Shown here: in pieces, positions 37,143 to 47,753 of the stretch
Layout of the letters: every line of letters begins with the position of its first letter
Numbering within the stretch: position 1 is the first letter of the stretch
DNA from: Arenibacter sp. ARW7G5Y1
GTDB lineage: Bacteria > Bacteroidota > Bacteroidia > Flavobacteriales > Flavobacteriaceae
Direction of reading: 5' to 3'
NCBI RefSeq assembly: GCF_003201775.1
Contig: NZ_QJJZ01000016.1
Span: forward strand, 1-64,000
DNA: 64,000 nt
Notes under the pieces: generated by a model
The model's database searches: none
Told to the model about the DNA's origin: nothing
The model's input: the letters and a program-made list of their open reading frames with translations, nothing else
Position numbers and translations under genes: made by a program

Positions 37143-38873
37143 ATGAAAACAAAACTAAGCTTGTCCATATTCTTGCTAGTGCTATTGGCCATATCCCTTT
37201 ATTGGAAACAGCAAACCACCCCCGAGGTGTTGGAGGTAACACAGGAAGCCGGTTTTTACTCCATGAAATGTACTGTTGCCAAATATCTTTTGAGCAATGT
37301 GGATACCACCCAACAAATTGCCCCCTTATTTGCCAACCTTGGAAATTTACATTTTGGGATAAGTACCAAAGACCAAAAAGCCCAAACCTATTTTGATCAG
37401 GGCGTAAAACTTACTTATGCCTTTAATCATGCCGAAGCCCACCGCTCGTTTATGGAAGCTTCGCGACTTGATCCAAAGACCGCCATGACCTATTGGGGAC
37501 AGGCTTACACATTGGGGCCCAACATAAATGACCCCATGCCCGATGACGAACGAAGAATAAAAGCATATGAAGCAATCTTAAAAGCCAAGAACCTGTCTCA
37601 AAACAGTTCGTCCAAAGAAAAAGCTTTAATAGAAGCTTTGAGCCATAGATATAGCGATGATATAACCAAAGAATTATCAGAATTGAACATGGCCTATATG
37701 AGGGCCATGGCAAAAGTAGTGGAATCATTTCCGGATGATGCCCATGTACAGACCTTGTACGCGGCATCCATAATGAATACGATGCCATGGAACTATTGGG
37801 ACCTAAAGGGCAACCCGGCTCACAATACCCTTAAAGCCAAAACTGCGCTGGAAAAGGCCATGGAACTAAACCCCGATCACCCAGGAGCGCACCATTACTA
37901 TATTCATATGGTTGAACTTCCCAAACCGGACCTAGCCATACCCAGTGCGGATAAACTAGGGTCCTTAATGCCGGCAGCCGGTCATATTGTACATATGCCT
38001 TCACATATTTATATTAGGGTAGGAAGATACGCGGATGCAGTAAAAGTTAATGAAGCCGCTATTTTGGCAGATGAGGATTATATCTCCCAATGTTATTCCC
38101 AGGGTATGTATCCCTTGGGATATTACCCTCACAATCTGCACTTTCTATGGTCTGCCTCTACACTCCTGGGCAACAGTGACAAAGCCATTAATGCCGCCAA
38201 GAAAACTGCGGAAAAGGTCCCAATTGGCGAAATGGCAACTTTGCCATTTTTACAGGATTTTGCCGCCTCACCACTTTTGGCCTATACCCGTTTTGGAAAA
38301 TGGAATGAAGTTCTTACCATCCCCTTCCCTGGAGATGAATATAAACACCTTAAACTTATTTGGCATTACGCAAGGGGAATTGCCTTTATCAGGAAAAATA
38401 ATATCAAGGAGGCCAAAGAAGAATTGGAGGCCCTAAGGCTCATGAAAAACGATCCGGAACTAGAAACTGTTCTGGCCAATTACACCAATCCATCTTCAAG
38501 TATAGCCCAAATTGCACATGGGGTTGTTTCAGGTGAGTTAGCCAGTGCCATTGGAAATATTCCAGCGGCCGTGCAACACCTAAAGCAAGCTGTATTATAT
38601 GAAGACCAGTTAATTTACAGCGAACCAACAGCATGGCATATACCGGTAAGACAGACCTTGGGTGCCGTTTTACTAAAGGCCCAAAAATATAAAGAAGCTG
38701 AAGAAGTGTATAAGGCAGACCTGGAAATCCTCCGCCAAAACGGCTGGTCTTTAATGGGGCTGTATAAAAGCCTTATTGGCCAAGGTAAAATGGAGGAAGC
38801 AAAAAAGATCGAGCAGGAATATAATGATGCATGGAAACATGCCGATATCCCTTTAAAAACTTCTGTATTATAA
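37143..38873 (+). CDS. tetratricopeptide repeat protein, membrane-anchored or exported
   Basis: A 576-residue protein with an N-terminal hydrophobic segment (about 4-22) that is a signal or anchor. TPR-type helical repeats follow, with QTYFDQGVKLTYAFNHAEAHRSFMEASRLDP (about 80-111) and a repeat around KAEEVYKADLEILRQNGWS near the end. The middle carries HHYYIHMVE (about 252-260) and HMPSHIYIRVGRY, a combination I recognise from uncharacterised TPR proteins of Bacteroidota. A scaffold or processing role is possible but unproven. It is a single gene. Confidence 0.78.
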   Translation: MKTKLSLSIFLLVLLAISLYWKQQTTPEVLEVTQEAGFYSMKCTVAKYLLSNVDTTQQIAPLFANLGNLHFGISTKDQKAQTYFDQGVKLTYAFNHAEAHRSFMEASRLDPKTAMTYWGQAYTLGPNINDPMPDDERRIKAYEAILKAKNLSQNSSSKEKALIEALSHRYSDDITKELSELNMAYMRAMAKVVESFPDDAHVQTLYAASIMNTMPWNYWDLKGNPAHNTLKAKTALEKAMELNPDHPGAHHYYIHMVELPKPDLAIPSADKLGSLMPAAGHIVHMPSHIYIRVGRYADAVKVNEAAILADEDYISQCYSQGMYPLGYYPHNLHFLWSASTLLGNSDKAINAAKKTAEKVPIGEMATLPFLQDFAASPLLAYTRFGKWNEVLTIPFPGDEYKHLKLIWHYARGIAFIRKNNIKEAKEELEALRLMKNDPELETVLANYTNPSSSIAQIAHGVVSGELASAIGNIPAAVQHLKQAVLYEDQLIYSEPTAWHIPVRQTLGAVLLKAQKYKEAEEVYKADLEILRQNGWSLMGLYKSLIGQGKMEEAKKIEQEYNDAWKHADIPLKTSVL

Positions 38874-38978
38874 TTGTGCACAACAAAATAACGAAACACG
38901 GCTTAAGGAAGTGTGCAAGGTGTTTTAAAAACCCTTTCCCTTTTTGGGAATTATGCAGAAATAAATTTATTGTTCCTC

Positions 38979-39920
38979 CTACAAATGCTTGGCTTCTTCC
39001 TTGGCTTGGGCAAATTCCGCCATCATGTCCATCACAATTTGGGCAGCGGGTTTTATTTCATGGATTAGTGCCGCTACCTGGCCAATTTCCAATTCCCCTT
39101 CCTCCAAATCGCCCTCGAACATTCCTTTTTTAGCCCTGGCCCTGCCCAAGAGGGATTTTAGTTCCTCTACCGTTGCACAGCCCGCATAGGCTTTTTGTAT
39201 ATCGGCATAAAACTTATTTTTGATCAAGCGTACCGGAGCCAACTCTTTTAATGTCAATTGTGTCGCACCATCACCCGCCTCTACCACTTTTTGCTTAAAC
39301 AAGGGGTGTGATGAGGCTTCATTGCTGGCTACAAATCTACTGCCCACCTGAACCCCATCGGCACCCAAAACCATAACGGCCAACATGGCTCTACCAGTAG
39401 CAATTCCACCGGCAGCTATTAAAGGGATGCTTATTTTTTCCCTTACCGCAGGAATCAATGTAAGTGTGGTGGTCTCATCCCTACCATTGTGCCCGCCAGC
39501 CTCAAAACCTTCCGCTACAATAGCGTCTACCCCAGCTTCCTCGGCTTTTTGCGCAAATTTCACACTACTCACCACATGCACTACAGTGATGCCCCTGTCC
39601 TTTAAATAGGTAGTCCAGGTTTTAGGATTTCCTGCCGAAGTAAATACAATCTTTACATCAAGCTCCACTATGATCTCCATAAGCTGCCCAATATCCGGAT
39701 ACAACATAGGAACATTAACGCCAAAAGGCTTATTGGTAGCCATCTTGCACTTCTCTATATGTTCTCGAAGTACCTCCGGATACATGGATCCCGCTCCAAT
39801 TATACCCAATCCACCGGCAGTGGAAACAGTAGATGCCAAACGCCAGCCACTGGCCCAAACCATACCGGCCTGGACTATTGGATATTGAATTCCAAAAAGA
39901 TCGGTAATTCTATTTCCCAT
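38979..39920 (-). CDS. FMN-dependent nitronate monooxygenase / FabK-like protein
   Basis: A 313-residue FMN TIM barrel of the nitronate monooxygenase/enoyl-ACP reductase FabK superfamily. It shows the opening LFGIQYPIVQAGMVWASGWRLA, the flavin phosphate-binding AEGFEAGGHNG (about 135-145), IAAGGIATG (about 168-176) and LGADGVQVGSRFVA. The HNG motif is found in both groups, so a role in detoxifying nitronates or in fatty-acid synthesis cannot be decided here. Its start codon overlaps the stop of the upstream subtilase gene by one base, so it is the third gene of the mnmA operon. Confidence 0.85.
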   Translation of the reverse strand: MGNRITDLFGIQYPIVQAGMVWASGWRLASTVSTAGGLGIIGAGSMYPEVLREHIEKCKMATNKPFGVNVPMLYPDIGQLMEIIVELDVKIVFTSAGNPKTWTTYLKDRGITVVHVVSSVKFAQKAEEAGVDAIVAEGFEAGGHNGRDETTTLTLIPAVREKISIPLIAAGGIATGRAMLAVMVLGADGVQVGSRFVASNEASSHPLFKQKVVEAGDGATQLTLKELAPVRLIKNKFYADIQKAYAGCATVEELKSLLGRARAKKGMFEGDLEEGELEIGQVAALIHEIKPAAQIVMDMMAEFAQAKEEAKHL

Positions 39921-41548
39921 TATTCTTTTATCAATTTAAATTTCTTACTGATTCCATCCACCTTCACATGAATAATATATATGGCCTTGCTTAAATTATC
40001 CACAGATATTTGCTCGTTGCCTTGGTTAAATTGCCTTTCCAGGATACGTTTTCCGTAGATGTCATACAGTGTTACTTGGGCATTCCCATAGGTTTCGGGG
40101 AGCTGTACTTGAAATGCTGTCTTTGAAGGGTTCGGATATAGGTACCACAAATCATCTTTGCCTTTTGAAATATCTATCCCCAATAGCACCAAGGGTTTGG
40201 CGAAATTGGGTATTCCATAACCCATTCGTGAATTTGGATTTTGATAAAGGGAAGAGGATTCCCGTACCATGTCCATAATTTCCATATTGTCTTTATCAGG
40301 AAAAGCCTGCCAAAGGGAAGCGATGGCTCCAGCCATAATAGGTGAAGCAAAAGAGGTTCCATTATTTCCCACCAATCTATTGTCCGGCCCAATTACCGTT
40401 GCCCCTTTGCCCAAGGCCATCCCATCTGGTTTAATCCTATTATCTACGCTTGGCCCCCTGGAACTAAATGCCACATAGTTGCCGGAGGCATCAACCGCTC
40501 CAACCGCAAATACATTGGCATCTGCCGGAGCCGTAATTTTGCCCCAAGAACTATCACCGGAATTCCCTGCAGAATTCACAACCAATATCCCTTTTTCAGT
40601 TGCTATACTGGCACCCCGGGAAATAAACGCCGTATTTCCATCCATATCCACTGGGGAATAACTATAGCGTGGATTATCATAAGTACTATAGCCCAAGGAA
40701 CTGTTAATAATATCTACCCCAAGGCTATCTGCCCGCTCGGCAGCCTCTACCCAATAACTTTCCTCCACTGGTGTTTCGGTAGCGGCATCTTCTGTTCTAA
40801 AGAGAATATAACTTGCATCAGGGGCGGTACCAACAAACCGTCCGTCTACAAAACCAGCCATATCGGACAGCACCCTTGTTCCGTGATCATTTCCATTGGT
40901 TGCATAAATGTTTGTTGAGCGGGCAACAAAATCGTACCCACCCCATAAATCATTGTTGGCACGTAAACGATCAAATGCCTCCATTTGATCCACATTGGGA
41001 AAGCTACTATCCAAAACGGCAATTAAAAATCCCTCACCGGTAAAGTTATTATAGTGCAAGACATCCACTCCCAATTGTTTTACCTGCACATTGCTTTGGC
41101 CATAGACAAAATCCGTCTCTTGCTGCAAAAACTTGTTTACATGGTTATTGGATTTACTTTCCGATGTAATAACCGGGCCAGGCCTGGCATTTAACCCCCT
41201 ATCGGCATAAGAAATACGGTCTACAAACTGAAGGTTCGTTAAGGCTGCAATATTGGATTCACTGCCTATAACGTGGACGCAATTGAACCATTTGGACTTG
41301 GACTTGACCGTGATGCCGTTTTGCAGTTTTAACTGGGCAATATAGTCCTCGTTGACAGGAACGTCCCTTTCGTCTATGGCTATATTGAATCTATTCTTCT
41401 TTTGTATTGCCCGTTCCGATAAAATACTTGATGGATTTAAAATGGACTCCTCCACTTGGTCTTTATCATTAAAATATACCCAGGCATGTTCTTGTGCCCT
41501 TCCCCAAACCGAGAATATTATAAATAATAAAAGAGTAGCCCTGGCCAT
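39920..41548 (-). CDS. subtilisin-like serine peptidase (S8) with type IX secretion signal
   Basis: A 542-residue secreted peptidase. It has a signal peptide (about 1-18), an inhibitor-like N-terminal region, and the S8 triad in LIAVLDSSFPN (Asp about 177), NDHGTRVLSDMAG (His about 215) and GTSFASPIMAGAIASL (Ser about 398). At the C-terminus (about 465-542) is a type IX sorting domain starting LYPNPSKTAF and ending FKLIKE. It should be exported through T9SS and attached to or released from the surface. It sits directly between mnmA and the FabK-like gene, separated by 1 base and by an overlap of 1 base, so it is co-transcribed with tRNA modification and flavin genes, an unexpected combination. 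Confidence 0.92.
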   Translation of the reverse strand: MARATLLLFIIFSVWGRAQEHAWVYFNDKDQVEESILNPSSILSERAIQKKNRFNIAIDERDVPVNEDYIAQLKLQNGITVKSKSKWFNCVHVIGSESNIAALTNLQFVDRISYADRGLNARPGPVITSESKSNNHVNKFLQQETDFVYGQSNVQVKQLGVDVLHYNNFTGEGFLIAVLDSSFPNVDQMEAFDRLRANNDLWGGYDFVARSTNIYATNGNDHGTRVLSDMAGFVDGRFVGTAPDASYILFRTEDAATETPVEESYWVEAAERADSLGVDIINSSLGYSTYDNPRYSYSPVDMDGNTAFISRGASIATEKGILVVNSAGNSGDSSWGKITAPADANVFAVGAVDASGNYVAFSSRGPSVDNRIKPDGMALGKGATVIGPDNRLVGNNGTSFASPIMAGAIASLWQAFPDKDNMEIMDMVRESSSLYQNPNSRMGYGIPNFAKPLVLLGIDISKGKDDLWYLYPNPSKTAFQVQLPETYGNAQVTLYDIYGKRILERQFNQGNEQISVDNLSKAIYIIHVKVDGISKKFKLIKE

Positions 41549-41549
41549 T

Positions 41550-42740
41550 TTAAGAGATTACACCTGAACCTATAAGTTCCTCTCCAATATACCAGGCTAC
41601 AAATTGCCCTTCCGTAATAGCCGATTGTTTTTCAACAAAATCTACATACAGACCTGCATCCACCCTGTAAAGTGTTGCTTTTTGCAATGGTTGACGATAT
41701 CTTATCCTTGCCATAACCTCCATGGTCTGATCCACTTCCAATGCCAGATCTGTGCGCACCCAATGCAATTCATCATTGTTCACAAATAGGGTTCTACGGT
41801 AAAGCCCAGGATGACTCTTGCCCTGACCAGTATAGATTACATTTTGGTCAACATCGGTTTCAATTACGAACAAGGGTTCTTTGGTGCCCCCCACGTCCAA
41901 TCCCTTGCGCTGTCCTTTGGTAAAGTAATGGGCTCCTTGGTGCTCCCCTACTACTTTCCCATCGGTTGGTTCATAGTGTGGCTTTTCGGCAAAAAAGGCC
42001 AATTCCTCCAATTTGGAGGCAAACTGGGGAACCGTACTCCCATACTGCTCCAACACAGCTGGCACTTCTACAATTACCCCTTTTTTGGGTCGTAATTTCT
42101 GCTGCAGAAACTCTGGCAACCGTACCTTCCCAATAAAACACAATCCTTGGGAATCCTTTTTATCGGCAGTGATCAAATCATTATCAGCAGCTATTTTCCT
42201 AACCTCAGGCTTCTGTAACTCCCCTATTGGGAACAAGGTTTTGGCGAGTTGTTCCTGGGATAGTTGACATAAAAAATAGGATTGGTCCTTATTTCCGTCC
42301 GCACCTGCCAGCAATCGATAGGTCTCCGTTCCGTCCTCATTTTTTATAATGCCCTTTCTACAATAGTGTCCTGTTGCTACATAGTCTGCTCCCAGCTGCA
42401 TAGCAATTTTCATAAATACATCAAACTTTATTTCCCTATTGCACAGCACATCAGGGTTTGGAGTTCTACCTTTTTCGTATTCCCTGAACATATAATCCAC
42501 AATACGTTCTTTGTACTGGGCACTTAAGTCCACTGTCTGAAAGGGTATTCCCAACTTCTCCGCCACTATAAGGGCATCATTGCTATCCTCCAACCAAGGG
42601 CATTCCTTGGAAATGGTCACGGAATCGTCGTGCCAATTCTTCATAAAAAGGCCAATAACCTCATAGCCTTGCTCCTTTAATAGATATGCCGTAACACTGG
42701 AATCCACACCGCCGGAAAGTCCGACTACCACCTTTTGCAT
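41550..42740 (-). CDS. mnmA: tRNA-specific 2-thiouridylase
   Basis: Thiolates U34 of tRNAs for Lys, Glu and Gln. The 396-residue protein has the PP-loop GLSGGVDSS (about 8-16), the catalytic Cys in [11 protein letters not shown] (about 104), a second redox Cys in GLCFIGKV (about 202) and the C-terminal barrel region. A promoter-like element lies 55-90 bases upstream. Two further genes follow in the same operon. Confidence 0.96.
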   Translation of the reverse strand: MQKVVVGLSGGVDSSVTAYLLKEQGYEVIGLFMKNWHDDSVTISKECPWLEDSNDALIVAEKLGIPFQTVDLSAQYKERIVDYMFREYEKGRTPNPDVLCNREIKFDVFMKIAMQLGADYVATGHYCRKGIIKNEDGTETYRLLAGADGNKDQSYFLCQLSQEQLAKTLFPIGELQKPEVRKIAADNDLITADKKDSQGLCFIGKVRLPEFLQQKLRPKKGVIVEVPAVLEQYGSTVPQFASKLEELAFFAEKPHYEPTDGKVVGEHQGAHYFTKGQRKGLDVGGTKEPLFVIETDVDQNVIYTGQGKSHPGLYRRTLFVNNDELHWVRTDLALEVDQTMEVMARIRYRQPLQKATLYRVDAGLYVDFVEKQSAITEGQFVAWYIGEELIGSGVIS

Positions 42741-42795
42741 CTGTAATTATTTAATGTTATCCTTAGTCGTTCCAAACCAATTATGACTTACACTG

Positions 42796-42828
42796 CAAAA
42801 ATACGAAATTGGAATTTGCTTCCCCCAA
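42796..42828 (-). promoter_or_regulatory. promoter of the mnmA operon
   Basis: TATTTTTG (42796-42803, minus strand) matches TANNTTTG, and a TTG (42826-42828) lies 22 bases further upstream, within the range seen for Flavobacterium. The leader would be about 50 bases. Confidence 0.45.
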
Positions 42829-42907
42829 AAATACCGTGTAATGACAATTGCCGGGATATGTGCTTACCCAATGATAATCAATTGCCATCCAATAAAGGTA
42901 TTAAACC

Positions 42908-42945
42908 TCAGGACAAGCCTGTCTGCCGACAAAGGCAGGCCCTGA
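42908..42945. repeat. REP-like hairpin 1
   Basis: TCAGG (42908-42912) pairs with CCTGA (42941-42945), enclosing a second stem made of GTCTGCC and GGCAGGC (one G-U pair) with a 6-base loop. No poly-U tail is present. It resembles the GC-rich palindromes dispersed in other flavobacterial genomes. Confidence 0.5.
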
Positions 42946-42990
42946 ACCCAATAATATGAATCGACCCTAGGGGCGAGGTATTGAGCCTAG

Positions 42991-43012
42991 ATCCCGCCGA
43001 AAAAGGCGGGAT
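42991..43012. repeat. REP-like hairpin 2
   Basis: ATCCCGCC (42991-42998) and GGCGGGAT (43005-43012) form a perfect 8-bp stem around GAAAAA. It is GC-rich in an A/T-rich context and has no U tail. Confidence 0.55.
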
Positions 43013-43311
43013 TAGTTCAACTTGTAATTTTAAGTGCGTCTTACTGACTTCTCAAAATTGAGTTTCACTAATAAATTATCTGGACCCATATTAATTTGGC
43101 CTTGTGCCTATTTCTTTTAAGCATACCATATTGATAAAAGTGGAGCCCCCCTCTTAAAGAAGAATAATCAAGTTATAAAAAACACCCATACATCAAAAGA
43201 AGCCACTTTAGCATACTAAAAAGAACACTTTACAACTATTAGTTTTATACAGCCTAAAAAAAAACAATCTTTGGAGACCCAAATCTTACCAAATTAAACC
43301 AAGCCAATGCT

Positions 43312-43341
43312 AAAAACCCCGACCAAATGGCCGGGGTTTTT
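43312..43341. terminator. orphan bidirectional terminator
   Basis: AAAAACCCCG (43312-43321) pairs with CGGGGTTTTT (43332-43341). A and T tracts at both ends make it functional in either direction. No annotated gene ends nearby: yidC has its own terminator 155 bases earlier on the minus strand, so this one may end a small untranslated RNA read from the plus strand. Confidence 0.65.
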
Positions 43342-43411
43342 ATTGATACCGCCAAAAGGGTATAATACCCCAAGGCTTGCCTCGTAAATTAAAGTTCGTA
43401 TCCTTCGAATG

Positions 43412-43432
43412 CCTCGCGGGCTTGCCCCGAGG
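43412..43432. repeat. REP-like hairpin 3
   Basis: CCTCG and CGAGG flank GGG and CCC with a single bulged C and a CTTG loop (43412-43432). A fragment GGCTTGCCTCG at 43374-43384 is a near copy of its right half, suggesting a decayed repeat pair. Confidence 0.5.
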
Positions 43433-43495
43433 TAGTTTACTTAAGGAATGACTCCGGCACCTTACTACTAGGTTTTAAGCACATCCATAAAATTC

Positions 43496-43529
43496 AAAAA
43501 AAAAGTGCTTGAATAAATCCAAGCACTTT
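43496..43529 (-). terminator. rho-independent terminator of yidC
   Basis: AAAGTGCTTG (43502-43511) and CAAGCACTTT (43520-43529) form a 10-bp stem with an 8-base loop; an eight-U run follows on the minus strand. It is 26 bases past the yidC stop. Confidence 0.85.
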
Positions 43530-43554
43530 AATTCTATATTAAGTGGATTTCGTC

Positions 43555-45411
43555 TTATTTCTTGCCTAACTTTTTCTGTTCCTCGGCCTGCTCCATCATT
43601 TCCCTCATCTTTTTCTGAAACTTATTTTCCTTTTTAGGCTTCTTTTTATTCTCTTGTATCTGGGCGTGGATCTTATCCTCATCCAAAATAAAATTCTTGA
43701 TGGCCAACATTATAAAAATGGTGATCAAGTTAGATACAAAATAGTACAAACTCAGTCCACTTGCATAGTTGTTGAAGAAAACCAACATCATCAAGGGGGA
43801 CAAATACATAATAAATTTCATATTAGGCATTCCGGGTTGGGTCTGCATATTCTGTCCAGTTGTCATCATCATATAAAAGAATATGGCAACGGAGGCCAAT
43901 ATTGGAAACAAACTTACGTGATCCCCATAAAATGGAATGGTAAACGGCAATTGTGCAATGGCATCATAGGAAGAAAGGTCATCTGCCCATAAAAACGGCT
44001 TCTGTCTCAATGCAAAGGAAGTTGGGAAAAACATAAACAGGGCATAGAAAATTGGCATCTGCAACAAAGCAGGCACACAGCCACTCATAGGACTTACCCC
44101 GGCCTTGTTGTACAATTTCATGGTTTCCTGCTGCTTTTTCATGGCATTGTCCTTGAACTTTTCATTAAGCTCTGTAATTTCAGGCTTCAACACCTTCATT
44201 TTAGCTTGGGACAAGTAAGATTTATAAGTGGCCGGTGACATAATAAGTCTTACCAAAATAGTCATGACCACTATGGCAATACCATAAGGCAGGAACGAAC
44301 TAAGGAATGTATATACAGGGGTAAATATATATCTATTGATCCATCCAAAAATTCCCCAACCGAAGGGAATGGAATCTTCCAGCCCCAATTCCTTGTACTG
44401 AGCCAAGACCTTGACATCTGTAGGCCCGTAGTACCAGTTAAAATTATAGGCAAATTCACCACCTTGCAACTCCAAAGGCACCACAGCGGCAAATTCTTTG
44501 GTAAATTGTTGGGTGTGACTTTCTTCCTCCACCAAATTTACAGAATTCAATTTCGCGGTTTCAAACTTATTGACATAGGTAAGTATAGAGCTAAAAAAGT
44601 GTTGACGGTAAGAAATCCATTTCACATCCACCTCCGTTTCCTCATCCTCACTACCTTCGGACAACTTACTTATTTTGTCCCCATCGTGGTTATAGGTAAC
44701 CCTAGTATATCTATTCTCATATTGGATACTTTTGGAATGGCGGATCGCCTTCATCTTCCAATCCAAATCAATGGGTTTGGAACTATTAACAATGCCATTT
44801 AAACCTTGTGAACGCACTGTAAAACCAATGAGATATTCGTCTGGTTTCATTTCGTAGCGATACTCCAGAAACTTATCCGCTGCCACTTTGGCTTTCATGG
44901 AAAGCACCTGATTGTCACCAGATTTGGAAAGTGTGGGTTCAAAGTAAAGATCATTGGTGTTCAATACCCTGTTGTCCGAAGTACTAAAATTAAGGGCAAA
45001 ATTGGCATTGCCATCTTTTATTAAATAAACGGGAATGGAATCATAGGTTACGTACCCTTTCATCTTTGCCTCGATTATCTGGCCTCCCTTATTGCTTATT
45101 TCCAAATAAACAACATCGTTTTCCAATACCGTTGTTCCCTCTGAAGGAGCCGTATAACCAAAGGCACCTATAGCACTTTTGTAACTTGCAACAGCCGTAG
45201 AATCTTGTAGATCAACTGTTTTTGGTTGGGCAACCTCTTCTTTGGTTACATCGGCTTTTTGCATTTCAGCGGCTTCAAGCTGCTCTTGTTTTGCCTTCTG
45301 CGCTTCCAGCTCTTCCGGTGTTGGCTGGTTCTGCCAAAACATAAAAATAAGAATACCAAAAATCAGCACAAAACCGATAATGGTATTAATATCCAATTTC
45401 TTTTCCTCCAT
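43555..45411 (-). CDS. yidC: membrane protein insertase YidC
   Basis: Inserts and folds inner-membrane proteins, alone or with Sec. The 618-residue protein has an N-terminal helix (about 8-26), a large periplasmic P1 beta-sandwich (about 60-345) and the conserved five-helix insertase core (about 355-580). The core includes PYGIAIVVMTILVRLIMSPATYKSY with the groove Arg, and PALLQMPIFYALFMFF. A lysine-rich tail (EDKIHAQIQENKKKPKK and on) can contact the ribosome. The length is normal for Bacteroidota. It is 119 bases after pyrG. Confidence 0.96.
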   Translation of the reverse strand: MEEKKLDINTIIGFVLIFGILIFMFWQNQPTPEELEAQKAKQEQLEAAEMQKADVTKEEVAQPKTVDLQDSTAVASYKSAIGAFGYTAPSEGTTVLENDVVYLEISNKGGQIIEAKMKGYVTYDSIPVYLIKDGNANFALNFSTSDNRVLNTNDLYFEPTLSKSGDNQVLSMKAKVAADKFLEYRYEMKPDEYLIGFTVRSQGLNGIVNSSKPIDLDWKMKAIRHSKSIQYENRYTRVTYNHDGDKISKLSEGSEDEETEVDVKWISYRQHFFSSILTYVNKFETAKLNSVNLVEEESHTQQFTKEFAAVVPLELQGGEFAYNFNWYYGPTDVKVLAQYKELGLEDSIPFGWGIFGWINRYIFTPVYTFLSSFLPYGIAIVVMTILVRLIMSPATYKSYLSQAKMKVLKPEITELNEKFKDNAMKKQQETMKLYNKAGVSPMSGCVPALLQMPIFYALFMFFPTSFALRQKPFLWADDLSSYDAIAQLPFTIPFYGDHVSLFPILASVAIFFYMMMTTGQNMQTQPGMPNMKFIMYLSPLMMLVFFNNYASGLSLYYFVSNLITIFIMLAIKNFILDEDKIHAQIQENKKKPKKENKFQKKMREMMEQAEEQKKLGKK

Positions 45412-45530
45412 CTAAAATTTAATTTTAAAATATTATCGGCAGGGATATAAACAACAGCTACGTTCCCAACGGATTAAATCAGCTTGCAAATATATGCCCA
45501 ATTAGATTATATATGTCAAACTGGCATAGT

Positions 45531-47162
<1,632 letters not shown>

Positions 47163-47185
47163 TTAGGTTGAATTCGTAACGCGAG

Positions 47186-47193
47186 CAAAAATA
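47186..47193 (-). promoter_or_regulatory. -7 box of pyrG
   Basis: TATTTTTG on the minus strand matches TANNTTTG, 30 bases before the pyrG start. A TTG (47207-47209) lies only 13 bases upstream, shorter than usual. Confidence 0.35.
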
Positions 47194-47219
47194 CGAATTG
47201 CTATAACAATTCATGGGTA

Positions 47220-47453
47220 TTATTGGGGAAAATCTTTTTGAATTTTGCGAATTAAGCCCTCAAGTCCATTAATTTTAATTTCCAGCATGGCCCGTAACAA
47301 ATTTCCCAGCTTTCCCTCTGGAAAACCGCTTTGTTGAAACCACACCAAATAAGGTTCGGGAAGTTCCACCAAATATCTTCCCTTAAATTTACCAAATGGC
47401 ATTCTATAATGGGCCAATTCTATTAATTGCCTCTTGTCCGGAACTACATTCAT
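47220..47453 (-). CDS. DUF3820 family protein
   Basis: A 77-residue protein with the DUF3820 core MPFGKFKGRYLVELPEPYLVWFQQSGFPEGKLG (about 18-51). The family is annotated as putative quorum-sensing-regulated virulence factor from a Pseudomonas member and resembles exonuclease-associated PFGKHKG modules. The frame is open 11 codons further (47486); the ATG at 47453 is preferred because the family begins close to it. Function unknown. The gap 47454-47753 upstream has no gene; CAAACGTA at 47533-47540 reads TACGTTTG on this strand and fits a -7 box. Confidence 0.8.
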   Translation of the reverse strand: MNVVPDKRQLIELAHYRMPFGKFKGRYLVELPEPYLVWFQQSGFPEGKLGNLLRAMLEIKINGLEGLIRKIQKDFPQ

Positions 47454-47753
47454 ACTAAAGATTCTATCCAAAGATAGGACCTTCAAAGATGCAACCCAAG
47501 CATTTGATCAAAATCCAATACTAATTTTATACCAAACGTATTTTCAATATTCCCATAGGGAATTTCGTATTTTTAAGACAAATCCCCTATCTTTAAACAC
47601 GTATAATTTACATTTATAAATTTTAGCCTTGGATTTGGCTTTATCAACAATTTGGATTGATCATTCTGATATTAGGTAGTTCAATATATCCGGAAAATAT
47701 CATCTAAGAACCTTTTTAAAAACCATACTGGACCTTCATATAAAAACACATAG
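47454..47753 (+). other. 300-base gap without a gene
   Basis: Divergent spacer between DUF3820 and the TIM-barrel gene. A possible -7 box for the minus strand (TACGTTTG at 47533-47540) is all I see; no hairpin with a U tail and no reading frame. Confidence 0.4.

Larger units (their letters stand above)
42741..43554. other. 814-base gene-free region rich in GC hairpins
   Basis: Between mnmA and yidC there is no reading frame of gene-like quality on either strand. The stretch holds a promoter for mnmA (42796-42828), three compact GC-rich hairpins of REP-like look (42908-42945, 42991-43012, 43412-43432), an isolated terminator (43312-43341) and the yidC terminator (43496-43529). An 11-base piece at 43374-43384 partly repeats the third hairpin. 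Confidence 0.6.

Noticed and set aside
38938-38965. Terminator after the FabK-like gene
   Set aside because: Only a 5-bp stem (TTCCC with GGGAA) is found and there is no U run; too weak to call.
43398-43411. tRNA-like TTCGAAT motif near 43404
   Set aside because: No acceptor, anticodon or D-arm pairing could be fitted around it.
42741-43554. CRISPR array in the hairpin-rich gap
   Set aside because: The hairpins differ in sequence and spacing; there are no regular repeats or cas genes.
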